Source of the DNA: Lethocerus indicus
Lineage: Eukaryota > Arthropoda > Insecta > Hemiptera > Belostomatidae
Length of the DNA: 64,000 nucleotides
Direction: 5' to 3'
Assembly (NCBI GenBank): GCA_019843655.1
Contig: JACDQD010000008.1
Coordinates: 18,014,442 to 18,078,441 of the forward strand
Part shown: in pieces, positions 51,101-63,100 of the stretch
Numbering within the stretch: the stretch's first letter is position 1
Layout of the letters: each line of letters opens with the position of its first letter
The notes under the pieces: model-generated
What the model saw: only the letters and a program-made list of their open reading frames with translations
Database searches by the model: none
Told to the model about the DNA's origin: nothing
Made by a program: the position numbers and the translations under genes

Positions 51101-54100
51101 CTTTATTAGAACCAACGAACCGCTCAACCCCTTCTCAATTTGCCTTAGCGTTTCGTTGTCACTCCAGTGCTCTCTCGCGTGAATTTCTTAATCGGAAGGG
51201 ATGCAATTTTATAGCATTATACGTCTTATTAGTGCCTAAGAGCGAGTTTCGACCCTGGAGAGATCGTTTCCAAGTGTATCAGATTTTCTATAAAACAATT
51301 TATGACTATAAAACGTTGCCGGGAAAATCATCGAAAAAACAATATAAATGACACACAATCGGTATCGAATGTTTCATTTCCCCACCTCTTCAGTTTTGGA
51401 GCAATAAACGATAGACTCACTCGATTTACCGGTTCATTTGAAATACGTCTGTACTTCCCGCGCGGTCAATTCACTGTTCGATTCAGTTAACTTGTTTGAA
51501 AACTCGCTGTAATATACGGGAATAAAAAATCGACCTCTCGTTTGCTGCCCCGCTCCCTCGGTGAAATTAAATAATAAATCCAATCGGCACCCTCGCCCCC
51601 GTTCCACCCCTTTTTTATTGGCCCGAGGGCAGTTGGACGGTATCGAAATTCAGAGTGAACGAGGACAGGGGCGGCCCGAGGAAAGTGCGCTAGTTTATGG
51701 CGGTTTGTGGACGGGAAACATCCTACTCGGAGTGGCTGAAAATCACTACCCACACCCTCCCCTACTACCCATCCCCTGTAACTGTACGTGTTTACGCCCT
51801 CCCGGAGACGATGTGTTTATTAAACCCGGAAACCACCCCCCGGGTATAAAACTTTGTGAAATATAAAAGGCCTTCCGGGGGTTGTCACCATCCGACCACC
51901 GTGTTGCTGCTCAGTAATTGGATGTCGCAAACCCTTCGCTCCCGACCCACTTGGAGATGATGATTTACTAATCTATTTATCTAAACTTAACACACTATTC
52001 CGTTAATTCCCACTCAGATTTATTGCAATATTCCTTTCTACATCAATTAGAAAACAGGTATAAAATAAAATGTAATAATGTGTGCTCTTTATGAAGGCCA
52101 ATATGAACAAAACTATACTGACTACTCCAATAACAAATTAAAAGATAGAGGCGGCACTATTTGTTGCTTGAATTAACCTCAATTTTATCACAAAATAATA
52201 ATTCTTTATTTGGTATAACCCCCGATAAGTGTTTATAGGATTAATTTATAAACTGTATCAATACGAGAAATGGATTTCTGCAACCAGAAATAAGAACCAA
52301 ACTATTAATATTGAAAGACAAACCCGTTCCGTAATACAAAACTGTGTAATATTTAATTAAATTCAAAGGCAATGCAAATTTTAATCATAAATACTACATA
52401 TCATCGAGTACAATTTATAAGTAGACGCCAACATATTTTTTTCCAACATAAAATATATATTCCACCTACATTTACAGCCGGCTAGTCAGGGCCAAAAGGC
52501 AGAATTGTTTGTTCGTGTCATTATCATCAATCTCGACAAGAACAAGTCCAAGCGTAATCTTCAACAAAAAAGCTAACAGTCATATTTACAAATTACTGTT
52601 TTCGTGTTGTCCCACTACACAGGTTCAAAATGCAATTAACTTTGGGTAAATACTGTCGCCGACGAACAAGCATTATCCGACCGAATCTTAAACGGCGCTT
52701 TGTGTAGGCAATCACGCAACGCTGGCAAGCCTTGAGGGCTCGACATTCTAACCCCGTTTCAATTATACTACTAGCGAATACATGCTGGTGCATTTAACCT
52801 GTTCTCGACGCCATTTCAATTCATCAAAAACCTCTACTAAACAGAAAGTTATAAAAGTAATTAAGTGAGGCACAAATATTAATAATATCGTGTCTGTACG
52901 AACTATAATGTCATCCACAAAAACACAAACTTTAATTATTCATACGTCATGGGTGAAGAAATGAATGATGGAGAAAACCTGTTGTAAATCCTGTACTACC
53001 AGAAATTATATGACAACATTATTAAAAGTCAAACTACGACTGATTGTTATGTTACGGAACATCGGCTCACCACTAAACGGACACAAAATATAGGTTTTCA
53101 ATACATCCCTATGCCATCTACTACGTTGGAATTATTGGAAATGTCCGCGGGGTGACTGGGTCCCACCGCCACCCTCAGGGATGAAGGGTTGCACGGGTCA
53201 AGGGTGAGGGTAAGTGATTAGCTTTTGATTGGATTTTCGCTCCGCCAGATAAATTCATTTCGGCACCCTCCCCGGTCGCCCACTATTACTAAGCCCCTCG
53301 TAAACCGTCTCAGTCGAATTTTGAATATCATTACGACCAGGAAATAGGTGTCGTTCTGTCTGATATTGAAAAAGCACTCCATTAGCTGCCACTAACGGAA
53401 TTTACAAAACAGGTTAACGCGCCTCATTCTAGTTTAAATGGTCTACTGATTACATTGTATATAGTGGTAAGAAAACGACGAAATACATTCAGTAAAATAA
53501 AGTCGGTCCGGTCATGTTTGTGTTTGTAAATGGGAAGAAAATAGAACGACAAATATAGAATTGTTCCCTTTGAAATTTAGTCACAATTCAAAATTAAATT
53601 CATACAGTTTACCAACCGAGTATGCCAAAAACAGCTACGTTTCAGTTAGACCGGAACATATTTAGGTGTCATGATACAAATTCTATAGGACAAGAATCAA
53701 AAAAAGAAGACATCTCGCACTATGATACAAACCATTAAAATTAAATTAACTACTCTTCAACTGTAAAAGTAAGGGCAATATACGATAGTTAATGCCTTTG
53801 GCCCCGAATTTGAAACCTGATCTCTATGTGTACGTAAATATCCACCCGCCGTCAATAGAAGCACTAATAAAATTATCGGATGATTGAAATTTGACAAACA
53901 ATAAATCAGGTATTCATGAATAAAAAACTCACGTCATGAATATATTCGTAAGCGAATATTCTGAGAGGGCTACTGGGCAAATTCCTCGTGAACACCTAAT
54001 TCCAACACTTTAAAACGATTTAAGGAAATCATATCTATCGGGATAAGAAGAGAAAAAATAAAAGAGAATGACAAGTCAGATATCGTCAACCTCTGCCCCA

Positions 54101-57100
54101 CCTCCGCTGTGTCTAATAAGCGACATCAGAAGAGGGAATCGGTAGAGGGAGGACCGTGCATGTGATTGCCAATCAGGAAATCAATTTCCTCCAGTCCCGG
54201 ACCAGGAAGGAGAGCGGGAGTAGGAGGAGGTCGGAGGTGGAGGCCGGGGAGATAGGAAGGAAACGGATAAGGGAGGGAGTAGGGATGAGGGAGATGAGCC
54301 CGGGAGCCGAAAGAAACAGATGGTGTCGCTTTACTAACCCTCCTCTACCCACCCCTCTTCACCAACCCCACGCTGCCTCAACCAATACAATCCACTTACC
54401 CTATCTCTTTTCCTCCTTGCTTCTCTCGCTCTTCCTCTTCCCTCTCACTCTTTCTCCTACCTCGGCCTCGCCACCCACCGGGATAAATCAATACCCCACC
54501 TACTTATCTACCTCTCTACCCTCCCCTACCTTCTTCACTCGCCCACCGGGCCCCTATCTCATTTACTCCCTTCGAAAAGACTCCATTAAGATGAGCAGTC
54601 CGAAACCCCCCCCCCGGCCCTCACACTTCCACCTCACCGCCCCAACCCCCTTGCCTGCCACTTCTTCACCCTACTTAAGAGGGTGGGAATAAGAGTATTG
54701 TAAAGGCCCCGTCCTTGAGTAAAGAGAAACGGGAGAGAGGGAGGGAGGAAAGGCAGAGAACTCTTTATTTTGGTTTAATACTAAATTGAAATCTATTTAT
54801 CTTTAACACCAAGCATCTATCTCTCAACCGAATAATACGGATAAGTTTTAGTTAGGCGAATAACGGGACGAGAGGTATTTTTGATTTTAACTTCGACCAA
54901 CTAAAATGTCCAATATGAAAACGGCAACAAAATAGATTAAAAATTTGCCGATTTAATGAGCTGTATGAAAAATCCTCGATTCATATTATCAAATTATATT
55001 GCAATTCCTTCGTTATAAATTTAAATTAAAAGAAACATATGTGAAATGTTTAATACAGATTCAAATAATAAAAATAAAACGTTAAATTAACATTGCGCGT
55101 GTTTTTAAATTTGAATATGAATTCTTTCTTGAAAGTTGAATTGTAAAGAGCACAGTATGGATCGTCATTTAACGACACCGGAAAATGTTGACCAGACATA
55201 ATTCACGTTTAAAAAACTGGAACCCACCTAAATGTTTCATTGGAGTTTTAATCGCAGGAGAAAGACTACTCCCCAACAAAAAGTGCAGGGGTGACAATGC
55301 AACGGGCAATAAATTAAAAACAATGGGGGACCTCCACAAATTCGGTGTGGGGAAAAAGAGCGGGGTCGACGGAAGTGGGGAGGGAGTGAGAGGGGCGGAT
55401 AGAGTGAGACCTGGCGAGAGAGGGAGAGAGAAAACATTACAAGCGACACGAGTGGGATAGGAAGGGGACCGAGGGGTTAATAAAACGGTCATATTTCAGC
55501 GGGGCCAGTGGGCGGTCGGCAGGGGGGTCGGGTTGTGATTTTCACAGGGGGTGCGGTGAAGGGGAGGGGTGACACGCGGACATATTGTGTCATTTGAGGG
55601 GGAGAGAGTGAGACAGGGAGGGATAAAATAAAGAGTGCGAGCGAGAGGGAGAGAGTGTTGAGGAGGGGGGGACAGATAATTGAAAACAAACAAAAAGCCG
55701 CGCGCCATATAGAGGGATGGGGTGTGTGTGGGGGTGCTCTCTAATTAATTGATGATAACCGATGCGAATTGGTAGCCCCGGCCCCGAGTAGCCGCGACAA
55801 AAGCAAGAGGAAAAACAATAATTACGAGCCACCCGGCCCCACCACCGCCACCGCCACCGCCACCCATTCCCACTCTAAAGCGGGTTGGGTAATTGAGTTA
55901 TGCCCGGGTGACCCTCCCCGCTGACTCATTAGAGTCCTGTGTGTTTCGCCCGGTTAACACACTGCGACACCACCGCCCTTACCCCCCTCCCCCAACGGCT
56001 AATGAGATTTTTTCCGGACCCCGCACCGCATTCCCATGTCGGGGCGGGGGTAAAAAACAACGGTAAATCTGACCCAATTAAAACGGCAAAAGGGGTAGCG
56101 CGGGGTGGGGGGAGCCCAACAGAGTACGGCGGTTTGAACGTTAAAACGGGCGAAAATAAATAATTTAAAACAAGCGGCGAGAGGGTTTTTGGTTAAAGTC
56201 GTGTTTGTTCGGCGCCGCACACTATTATAGTAGAACCGAGATCAAATGTATTCTCTTATTGTGCCGTCGCTACGGCAATAAAAATGTAGCACGACCAGTA
56301 CAAAAAGACTAATTCAATTCGCAATTAATTGTCGAGTTTAATTCCAATGTCGCCCTAATCACTCTTCTTTAATTAGAAACAGATATAATGGTTTAAAAAT
56401 AACATCACCATCCAAAAAAATCGTATGAGCGTTGATAGTCCAAACCTTCGCGGCCAAAGACCATTTTAGTATTAATTTCTAAAATAAATTATAACATACA
56501 ATTACTGTTACGAAAAGAAACAGATGAGTGATCGAAACGAAATATGCGATGCTAAATTTGCCAGACCGACAGGGGGTGACTTGTGAACGGAATAAAAAAA
56601 ATAGGGTAATATACGATGAGGATAGAAAATGTAGACACGAAGAGAAAGAGAAGAGTAGGGGGAATAGGAGACAAAGAGGGAAAGAGAGCGGTGCTCGGTC
56701 GCTGAGTGTACAGCAGTAACCTGTGTAATAAATATTCATGGGGGCTTCCCCCGTCCCGACGCCACATCCCACCAGTTCAAACAGCGGAGAGTCAACACGG
56801 GGATGGTCGGAAGGGAGGGGAGGCTCATATTTTATACTCATTAGTTTCTCAAAGCCATCTGCAAACTCTGCACCCCGCAACCCCCACCACCACCACCACC
56901 ACCACCGTCACGAAACACCACACAAACCCCTGTTCCGCCACCTACTTTTATGAGGTGTGCAGCAACGAGAGAGAGACAGAGCGAGAGATAGGACGGAAAG
57001 AGAACGGGCGGTGGCGTAAAGGGAGCTAGTAACAGAACAATAGAGATTTTCTTTTTGGATTTACACACTGAAATTTATAACCAAATGAAACAAATTGTTG

Positions 57101-60100
57101 ATAGATTTTTAACCAACTATAACAAATTATTTACAATCAACGGAAAATGTAAATTTTAAACGTTCGTCCTTATTTCGAGAAGTGATACATGAAAGGAAAA
57201 ACTATTCTTTCAGAAAAAACAAAATATCGAAATAAAAAATAAAATAGGAGCCAATTGTAATGTATCAGAGAAAGTGGGATTATTAACATCTCAAATCGTT
57301 TTAAAATACATCTAAGCAAATTAGATTAATTTTTAAAATTTTGTTTAAAGGTAGCATGATAACTCCTGTTATAAATTCCTTCCCATCGACGTCTTTAATA
57401 CACGATTTTTTAATTCAAAATTATATTTACTTTTTAAAGTCTTGGACAGCATTCGTAACTACCACCGAAACCACTAAAGCCACTCGTATATCAGAAAGAC
57501 AGACCACTTTGTTTAAAAAACAAACTCTATTATACGGCGAAATTATTTTCATAAAGTGCGCCAGGCCGCTAGTAAATAGGACAGGATTGAGCCCCGATAT
57601 CACTTATACGGAAGCCCCAAGGGAGGGAAAGGGATACCTCGATCAAACACTTTCTAATCAATTTAGTTTGAGGGAGTAGAATGTTGTCTGGGCATAGGGC
57701 GGAGAGGGGGAAGAGGGAATTGCAAGGGACGTGATTCCCCTCAGGGTGTGATTCGGCGCTCCCTAATCCCCCTCACAGCCCCCGCCTCCATTTCAGCCCT
57801 ATCTCTCCTACCCTAGTTCCCTCTCCGCCACCGCAGCAACCCTTGTTCCAATGCATTATTAAAGTCCCCCGTCCCCCGCGACTCCCCGTAACTACTGCTC
57901 CTCTTTTTCCTCCTCGCCGCTTATTTCTTTCCCTCGGCCTCTATTTCGTTTCGGATCCTTCTCCGGTGGCAATATCCTACCTCCTCCACATCCTTGGGGC
58001 CGGTCCTATCTCTCTCTCTCTCTCTCTCTCGCTCTGGCAATCAACTAATGGCGGCAACGCCGCCGACGTCCCGCTGCTCCTTTACATATGTATGAACCGG
58101 ATCTCTCATTCGGACAACCGACGCCACTCGACCCACGCAACGGTTTCCCCTCCTCAATCGATAGACCCGAATTTTCGAATAACGAAACGCGCACACATCT
58201 GGCCGAGGTAAAAAAATCTGATCGACTGGGAATCGAACCAACGAACACCTTTTCTACGAAAGTAGGTTTTACTGTCTGTAGTACGTTGCTTACGCTTTCT
58301 ATAAAATCGAAATTCTATCTCGTTCTCTCGCTTGTTCTGTTATACTAATCATATTATTATCAGGAATGGTCCAACGAGAGCCCATGTGTACGCTACGCTC
58401 ACGAGGTAAGCAAGACTTCCCGATGTTACTAATGCACTTTTACTGGCGATATCATTTAGCCCACGACCATACGATAGCAATAATATATGCAGTAACAGTT
58501 CGGAGATATTTTTAAATAGGCCTCTTCGCATTAGTTAATTTGCTAAATTTACCCGGCCGTTCGTTCATTTATTTACCAACAGATATTAAATACAGAACAG
58601 AAATTATTAATTTAAAATTTTTTAACAAATGCGGTTATAGCAATAATGTTCTCTTTAACCTCACTCCAAAACTCAAGAAATAACAATTTTTAGTTGGAAC
58701 AAACAAGTCTCATGTTTGGATTGCCACGGCACAATCCCAATATTTTGTCGGAGTATATCAGTGCCGCCGGCAGCCAATATTTACCGGTGGGCGGGGCGTG
58801 TGAGAGAGAGGACGAGGAAGAGAGGTGTGTGCGTGTGTGTGTGTAAAGGAAGGGCAACAGAGGTTCAGTTGATTTGGGACGGTAGGGGGGAACACGTCGT
58901 GTGTGTAGGTGTATGTTGTGCGCGCGTGTGAGCTACGTGCCAGTGGAAAGAGAAACAGAAAGGGAGTACGGGAGAGACATATGAGGGGGTGTGTTTGATA
59001 AGGGCTAACGTTGGGGTGGAGGGCTGTTTATCTGGGCCACAGTTCTCACCCACCGCCCCCAACCCTTACTCCTCTTTCCGCTCTTTTCTGTTTGCTTTGT
59101 TTCACCCCTCCGCCTAAGGACTACTGCCCTCTCGGCAATGCACTCCCTCTCCTCTTGCCCTTCCCATCGTTTTCCTCGCCCACTTCACCTCCCCGCGCCC
59201 ACACACCAAAAAATGAAACGTGCATGAAAACCTGTTTTACTAAATCAATATTTGGCGAACGATATTGGATATGGCGGGGCGGGTCGGGAAAGATGACCGT
59301 GCAGGCAATGGTAGTTCGGGTTCATCCCCATACCGCCACGTGTTCATTGTAATATTGTAAATATTCCGCGGCGGGTCGAATAACCAATCCCTCATATTGT
59401 GTTTGTCTCTTGTTTTCTCTGTACCACCAGATTTCTTCTTCCTCCCCCCCCCCGTAATATTCCTCCCCACCACCTTAAACAATACTTGAAATCAAGTTGC
59501 TTTGTGGACCCGGTTTTCTTTTTACTGGAAATTAACTTCTACTAGAGCTCATTCTATGGATATTCATGATACATGGCCAACATAGCCCCCTTCAAAACTG
59601 GTATCACTGAAGTGCACAATTTCCACAAATTCAAAACATTTTTTCAATAGAAAATTTACCTATTTCAATCCTAAGTGATAGCACAAAATGCTCAACCACA
59701 CGAAAGACAAAATCCATAACAGGTAAATTCACAGGAAAGTATTTTAGAATATGCTATTCCTTGATTTATATAATCAGTGTCTCCTTTTCAAAAATATCTA
59801 AAAAAAAGTGGGTCTTGCAGCACTAATAATAAACACAATATACAAAATAACTAGTTCTCTTTTGTTCAATTTGAAAACTCTGCTCATAAAGTTATCCATA
59901 AGAGAAATAAGAGAATAGTTATAAGAGAAGTTATAAGAGAATCAGACAATACAAAAAATATTTTTGTCAAACAAAATGTTTGTATATGGAACAATTTAGT
60001 CATATCCTACAGGTACCAAATAAAAATATAAATATGCATATTTCTTACTCATTTAATTAAATTATTATGATTTTCTCTTCACACTAGATTCCCTTTAATA

Positions 60101-63100
60101 TTTTATTATTTTCAAAAATTATTGAAACTAGAATTAATGTAATTGGTTATTTTAAGTTTTCAATATGTTATATTAAACTTAATAATGTGCAAGGTTTTAA
60201 TTAAAATCAGGGTAATTAATATATCATCATTATTTTGGAAATGTAATATAATATGCTACATATGGTTCTATGCCAACCATTCAAATGTAAAATATTCCTT
60301 AAATGAAACACTGTCATTATAAATAAAGTAGTAACTAAGGATAAAAGTATTTCATCCATCCATCATGAAGTCTCCACTTAATGTTATTAACAGAGGAGTA
60401 AATAATAGTTGTTACATATATTAACAAAATATTAATTACTAAAATTTTCTATTTTTCAAATATTATGATTTTGGACTAATAAAAATGAATATGATATTTA
60501 TATAGAAAAGATGATGACAACATTCATGATAGTGGAATCATATTAGGTAAGAAATTTCCCTTCCTTCATAAATTCAACCCTATGTATGATGTATAAATAC
60601 TCTCTGTACTTATTAAATTAAATTTTTTCTTTAAATAGACATATTATATCACCAAAAACCCATCAATAAATAACATGCATTATATTGTATGTCCATGGAC
60701 AATAGTCCATGTCTGGGACAAAAAAAAAGATTAATGGAAATAAACACTTTTGTTATGAAATGTAACCAAAGTCAGTCCAGGTTATATGGTAAATTAAACT
60801 TACTTGTGGTTTGATTCCATTCTTTTCCAGTAATTCTGTGTTAAACCACTGCTTTGGTTCATTGTAATTCAGCCCAACTTCGCCAGATTGAGCAAGTGTT
60901 ATACCAAACTTAACAAGTTTGCAGGTGCGAGCATAAGTCTAAAAACAAATTATAAATAACATTTGTAATATTCAACTGTAACAGAAAAACAAACTTGGAC
61001 AATGATGTAATTTAATACATTATACAATCACTAGACTTTTTCAAATCTCTAAAGTGATATTAAAAATGTTTAATTGGATGTTTTCAAACCTACTTCTTGC
61101 TTAGCCTCCAGAACTCTTGTTTTAAGAAAATTCCAGTTAAGTTTAGTATGTGATGTTTGCAAACCAATCAAACCTCTGACATTGACATCTTCAGGAAGTG
61201 CAATGCTACATAAAAGCTCTTCTGTCATAATACCTTAAAAATAAATAATTAAGAAAATCAATAATCAAAACTTGTAAACCACAAAATTTGCATAATTTGG
61301 AAAAGAAGATGGTTTGAATATAAAATAATATTAAGAAAACATATTTATTAGAAAAATGTATTGCTATTAAACAGGATTTTTCTTCAACAGATTAAAGAGC
61401 ACTTATATGGTTGCAGCCCCTGCAACCCCTTGCAGACTGCTCAAGCATGCAGAATACCCAACATATTATAAACATAAAAAATACACGATTTATTTCTCTT
61501 CTATCAGTTTGTCCAATATTAAAACATATATTACTACATACACACATATATTATTAATATTGCCTTTATAGATTACCTTCTTCAAAATTATCCTTTATAT
61601 TCTTCAGATTTGGTACAGCTGATATGTGATTCAAGAGGGCAACTAAACGAGAAATAAGAAGTCCACAGCTAGGACCACAAGATTTTACTAAAGCAATATT
61701 ATCTGATAGCCAATCACAACAAACCTGCAAAATAAATCAGTGAATATTAAAACAGATTGTAGTTTAATCAAAATCTAATAAAATGTATGTAATAGTATGT
61801 AACAATGAATTAATTTATTTTATATACTATATTGTTATATATAGTATATACAATTAATATGCAATTTTTTGCATATCAATTTTTATTAACTAAAAATAGA
61901 CAATGACAAACTAGAAAAACTGTAAATTGTGAAAATTTACCTTAATGCTTTGCATGATATAACCATTTCGACAAACTCTATGAATGTGTTGAAAAGCTTT
62001 ATTTTCTGTAAGGATTGGGTGGTGCCAGGGTTGAATTATTCCATTGTGTTCTGAACTTAACTTTGACTTTTCTTCTTCACTAGAATATGAAAGCCCATTT
62101 ACCTTGTTTTTCTCTAATCCATTCCCTGAAAAAGTATTAAATGAATTGATAAATATTCTATATTAATTATCAATACATACTATCTCCTTTACATTTATAC
62201 ATTATTAATATAATTTCATACCATTGGGAAGAAATTCGTCATCAGAATCATTGCAATGATCAAAGATTAAACCTTCTTCACTTATATTAGAGTCCAAACT
62301 GCATATGGATTCGGTGTCATCTGAAAAAATACAAATTTAAATGGTATTAATTTGTTAACTTTTCCCTCAATTGCAGGAAATCTTTTTTAAATGAGACATT
62401 AAAATATTTCTACAGGAGCCATAACAGATGCCCTTTAGTTAAAAATAAGTTTAAAAAGTTTAATTATGAACTGAAAATAAAATTAAACAAATTTATAAAT
62501 TCATTTAACTGCAAAAGGCAATTATTATATCATTATCTTTCTATTTTATTTACTTGCTTCACATTATTGTGAAACATTTACAAGCTATCTCAAAATTATT
62601 TATCACCATTCCTAAGATAACAGATAAAAATTCAGCAATTAGATAAGCAGAAATAATAAGACAACCTAAGCATTTCTAATTAGTGTTAACAGAAAGCACT
62701 ACGCTCAGTTCTTAGTCATTTTTATGAAATACCAATATCAGTTCACAGATATTTAATTAAATAAAATGAAAAATCTGTCAGTCTGATTATTATTTCGTGT
62801 TCAGAATATGTGAATTTATCAACAAAAATACAATAACAGACACAATATCAGAATAATGAGTGATGTATCCCATTAAATCTTTCAATTTCCAATATGAATA
62901 ATTGCTGGCTCTTTAAAACTATTTCAGTACTTCCTTCATATGAAAAAGAATTCTAAATGGATTTTCATTTATTCCTGAACATCTAATCTCTAGTATTAAA
63001 TATTATTAAACAGCTGTAACTGATTTATCAAACCGGTCATAAACCAATACAAAAGTAACCAGGAGAGTTATGTAGATTAATTCAAATGACCAATGCTAAG

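Larger units (their letters stand above)
39833..60803 (-). other. SMG5: large SMG5 intron, about 21 kb
   Basis: Donor GTAAGT at 60803 and acceptor tctttttcttcattgag ending at 39833; both flanking exons are in phase 0. No convincing gene or extra SMG5 exon was seen within. The plus strand shows many long purine tracts (about 40390-40455, 41200-41270, 43080-43600, 44510-44630, 47870-48000, 48280-48400, 49799-49945, 50760-50880, 54190-54300, 55350-55680, 56630-56700), so the SMG5 transcript would be C/U-rich there. Fewer pyrimidine tracts occur (about 49985-50045, 54340-54550, 57760-58030, 59080-59190). Short open frames in these tracts are composition artefacts. From about 59.5 kb to the donor the intron is AT-rich and CpG-poor. 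Confidence 0.85.

Noticed and set aside
54156..54692. 178-residue open frame on plus
   Set aside because: Crosses a purine tract and then a pyrimidine tract; composition explains its length and it resembles no protein.
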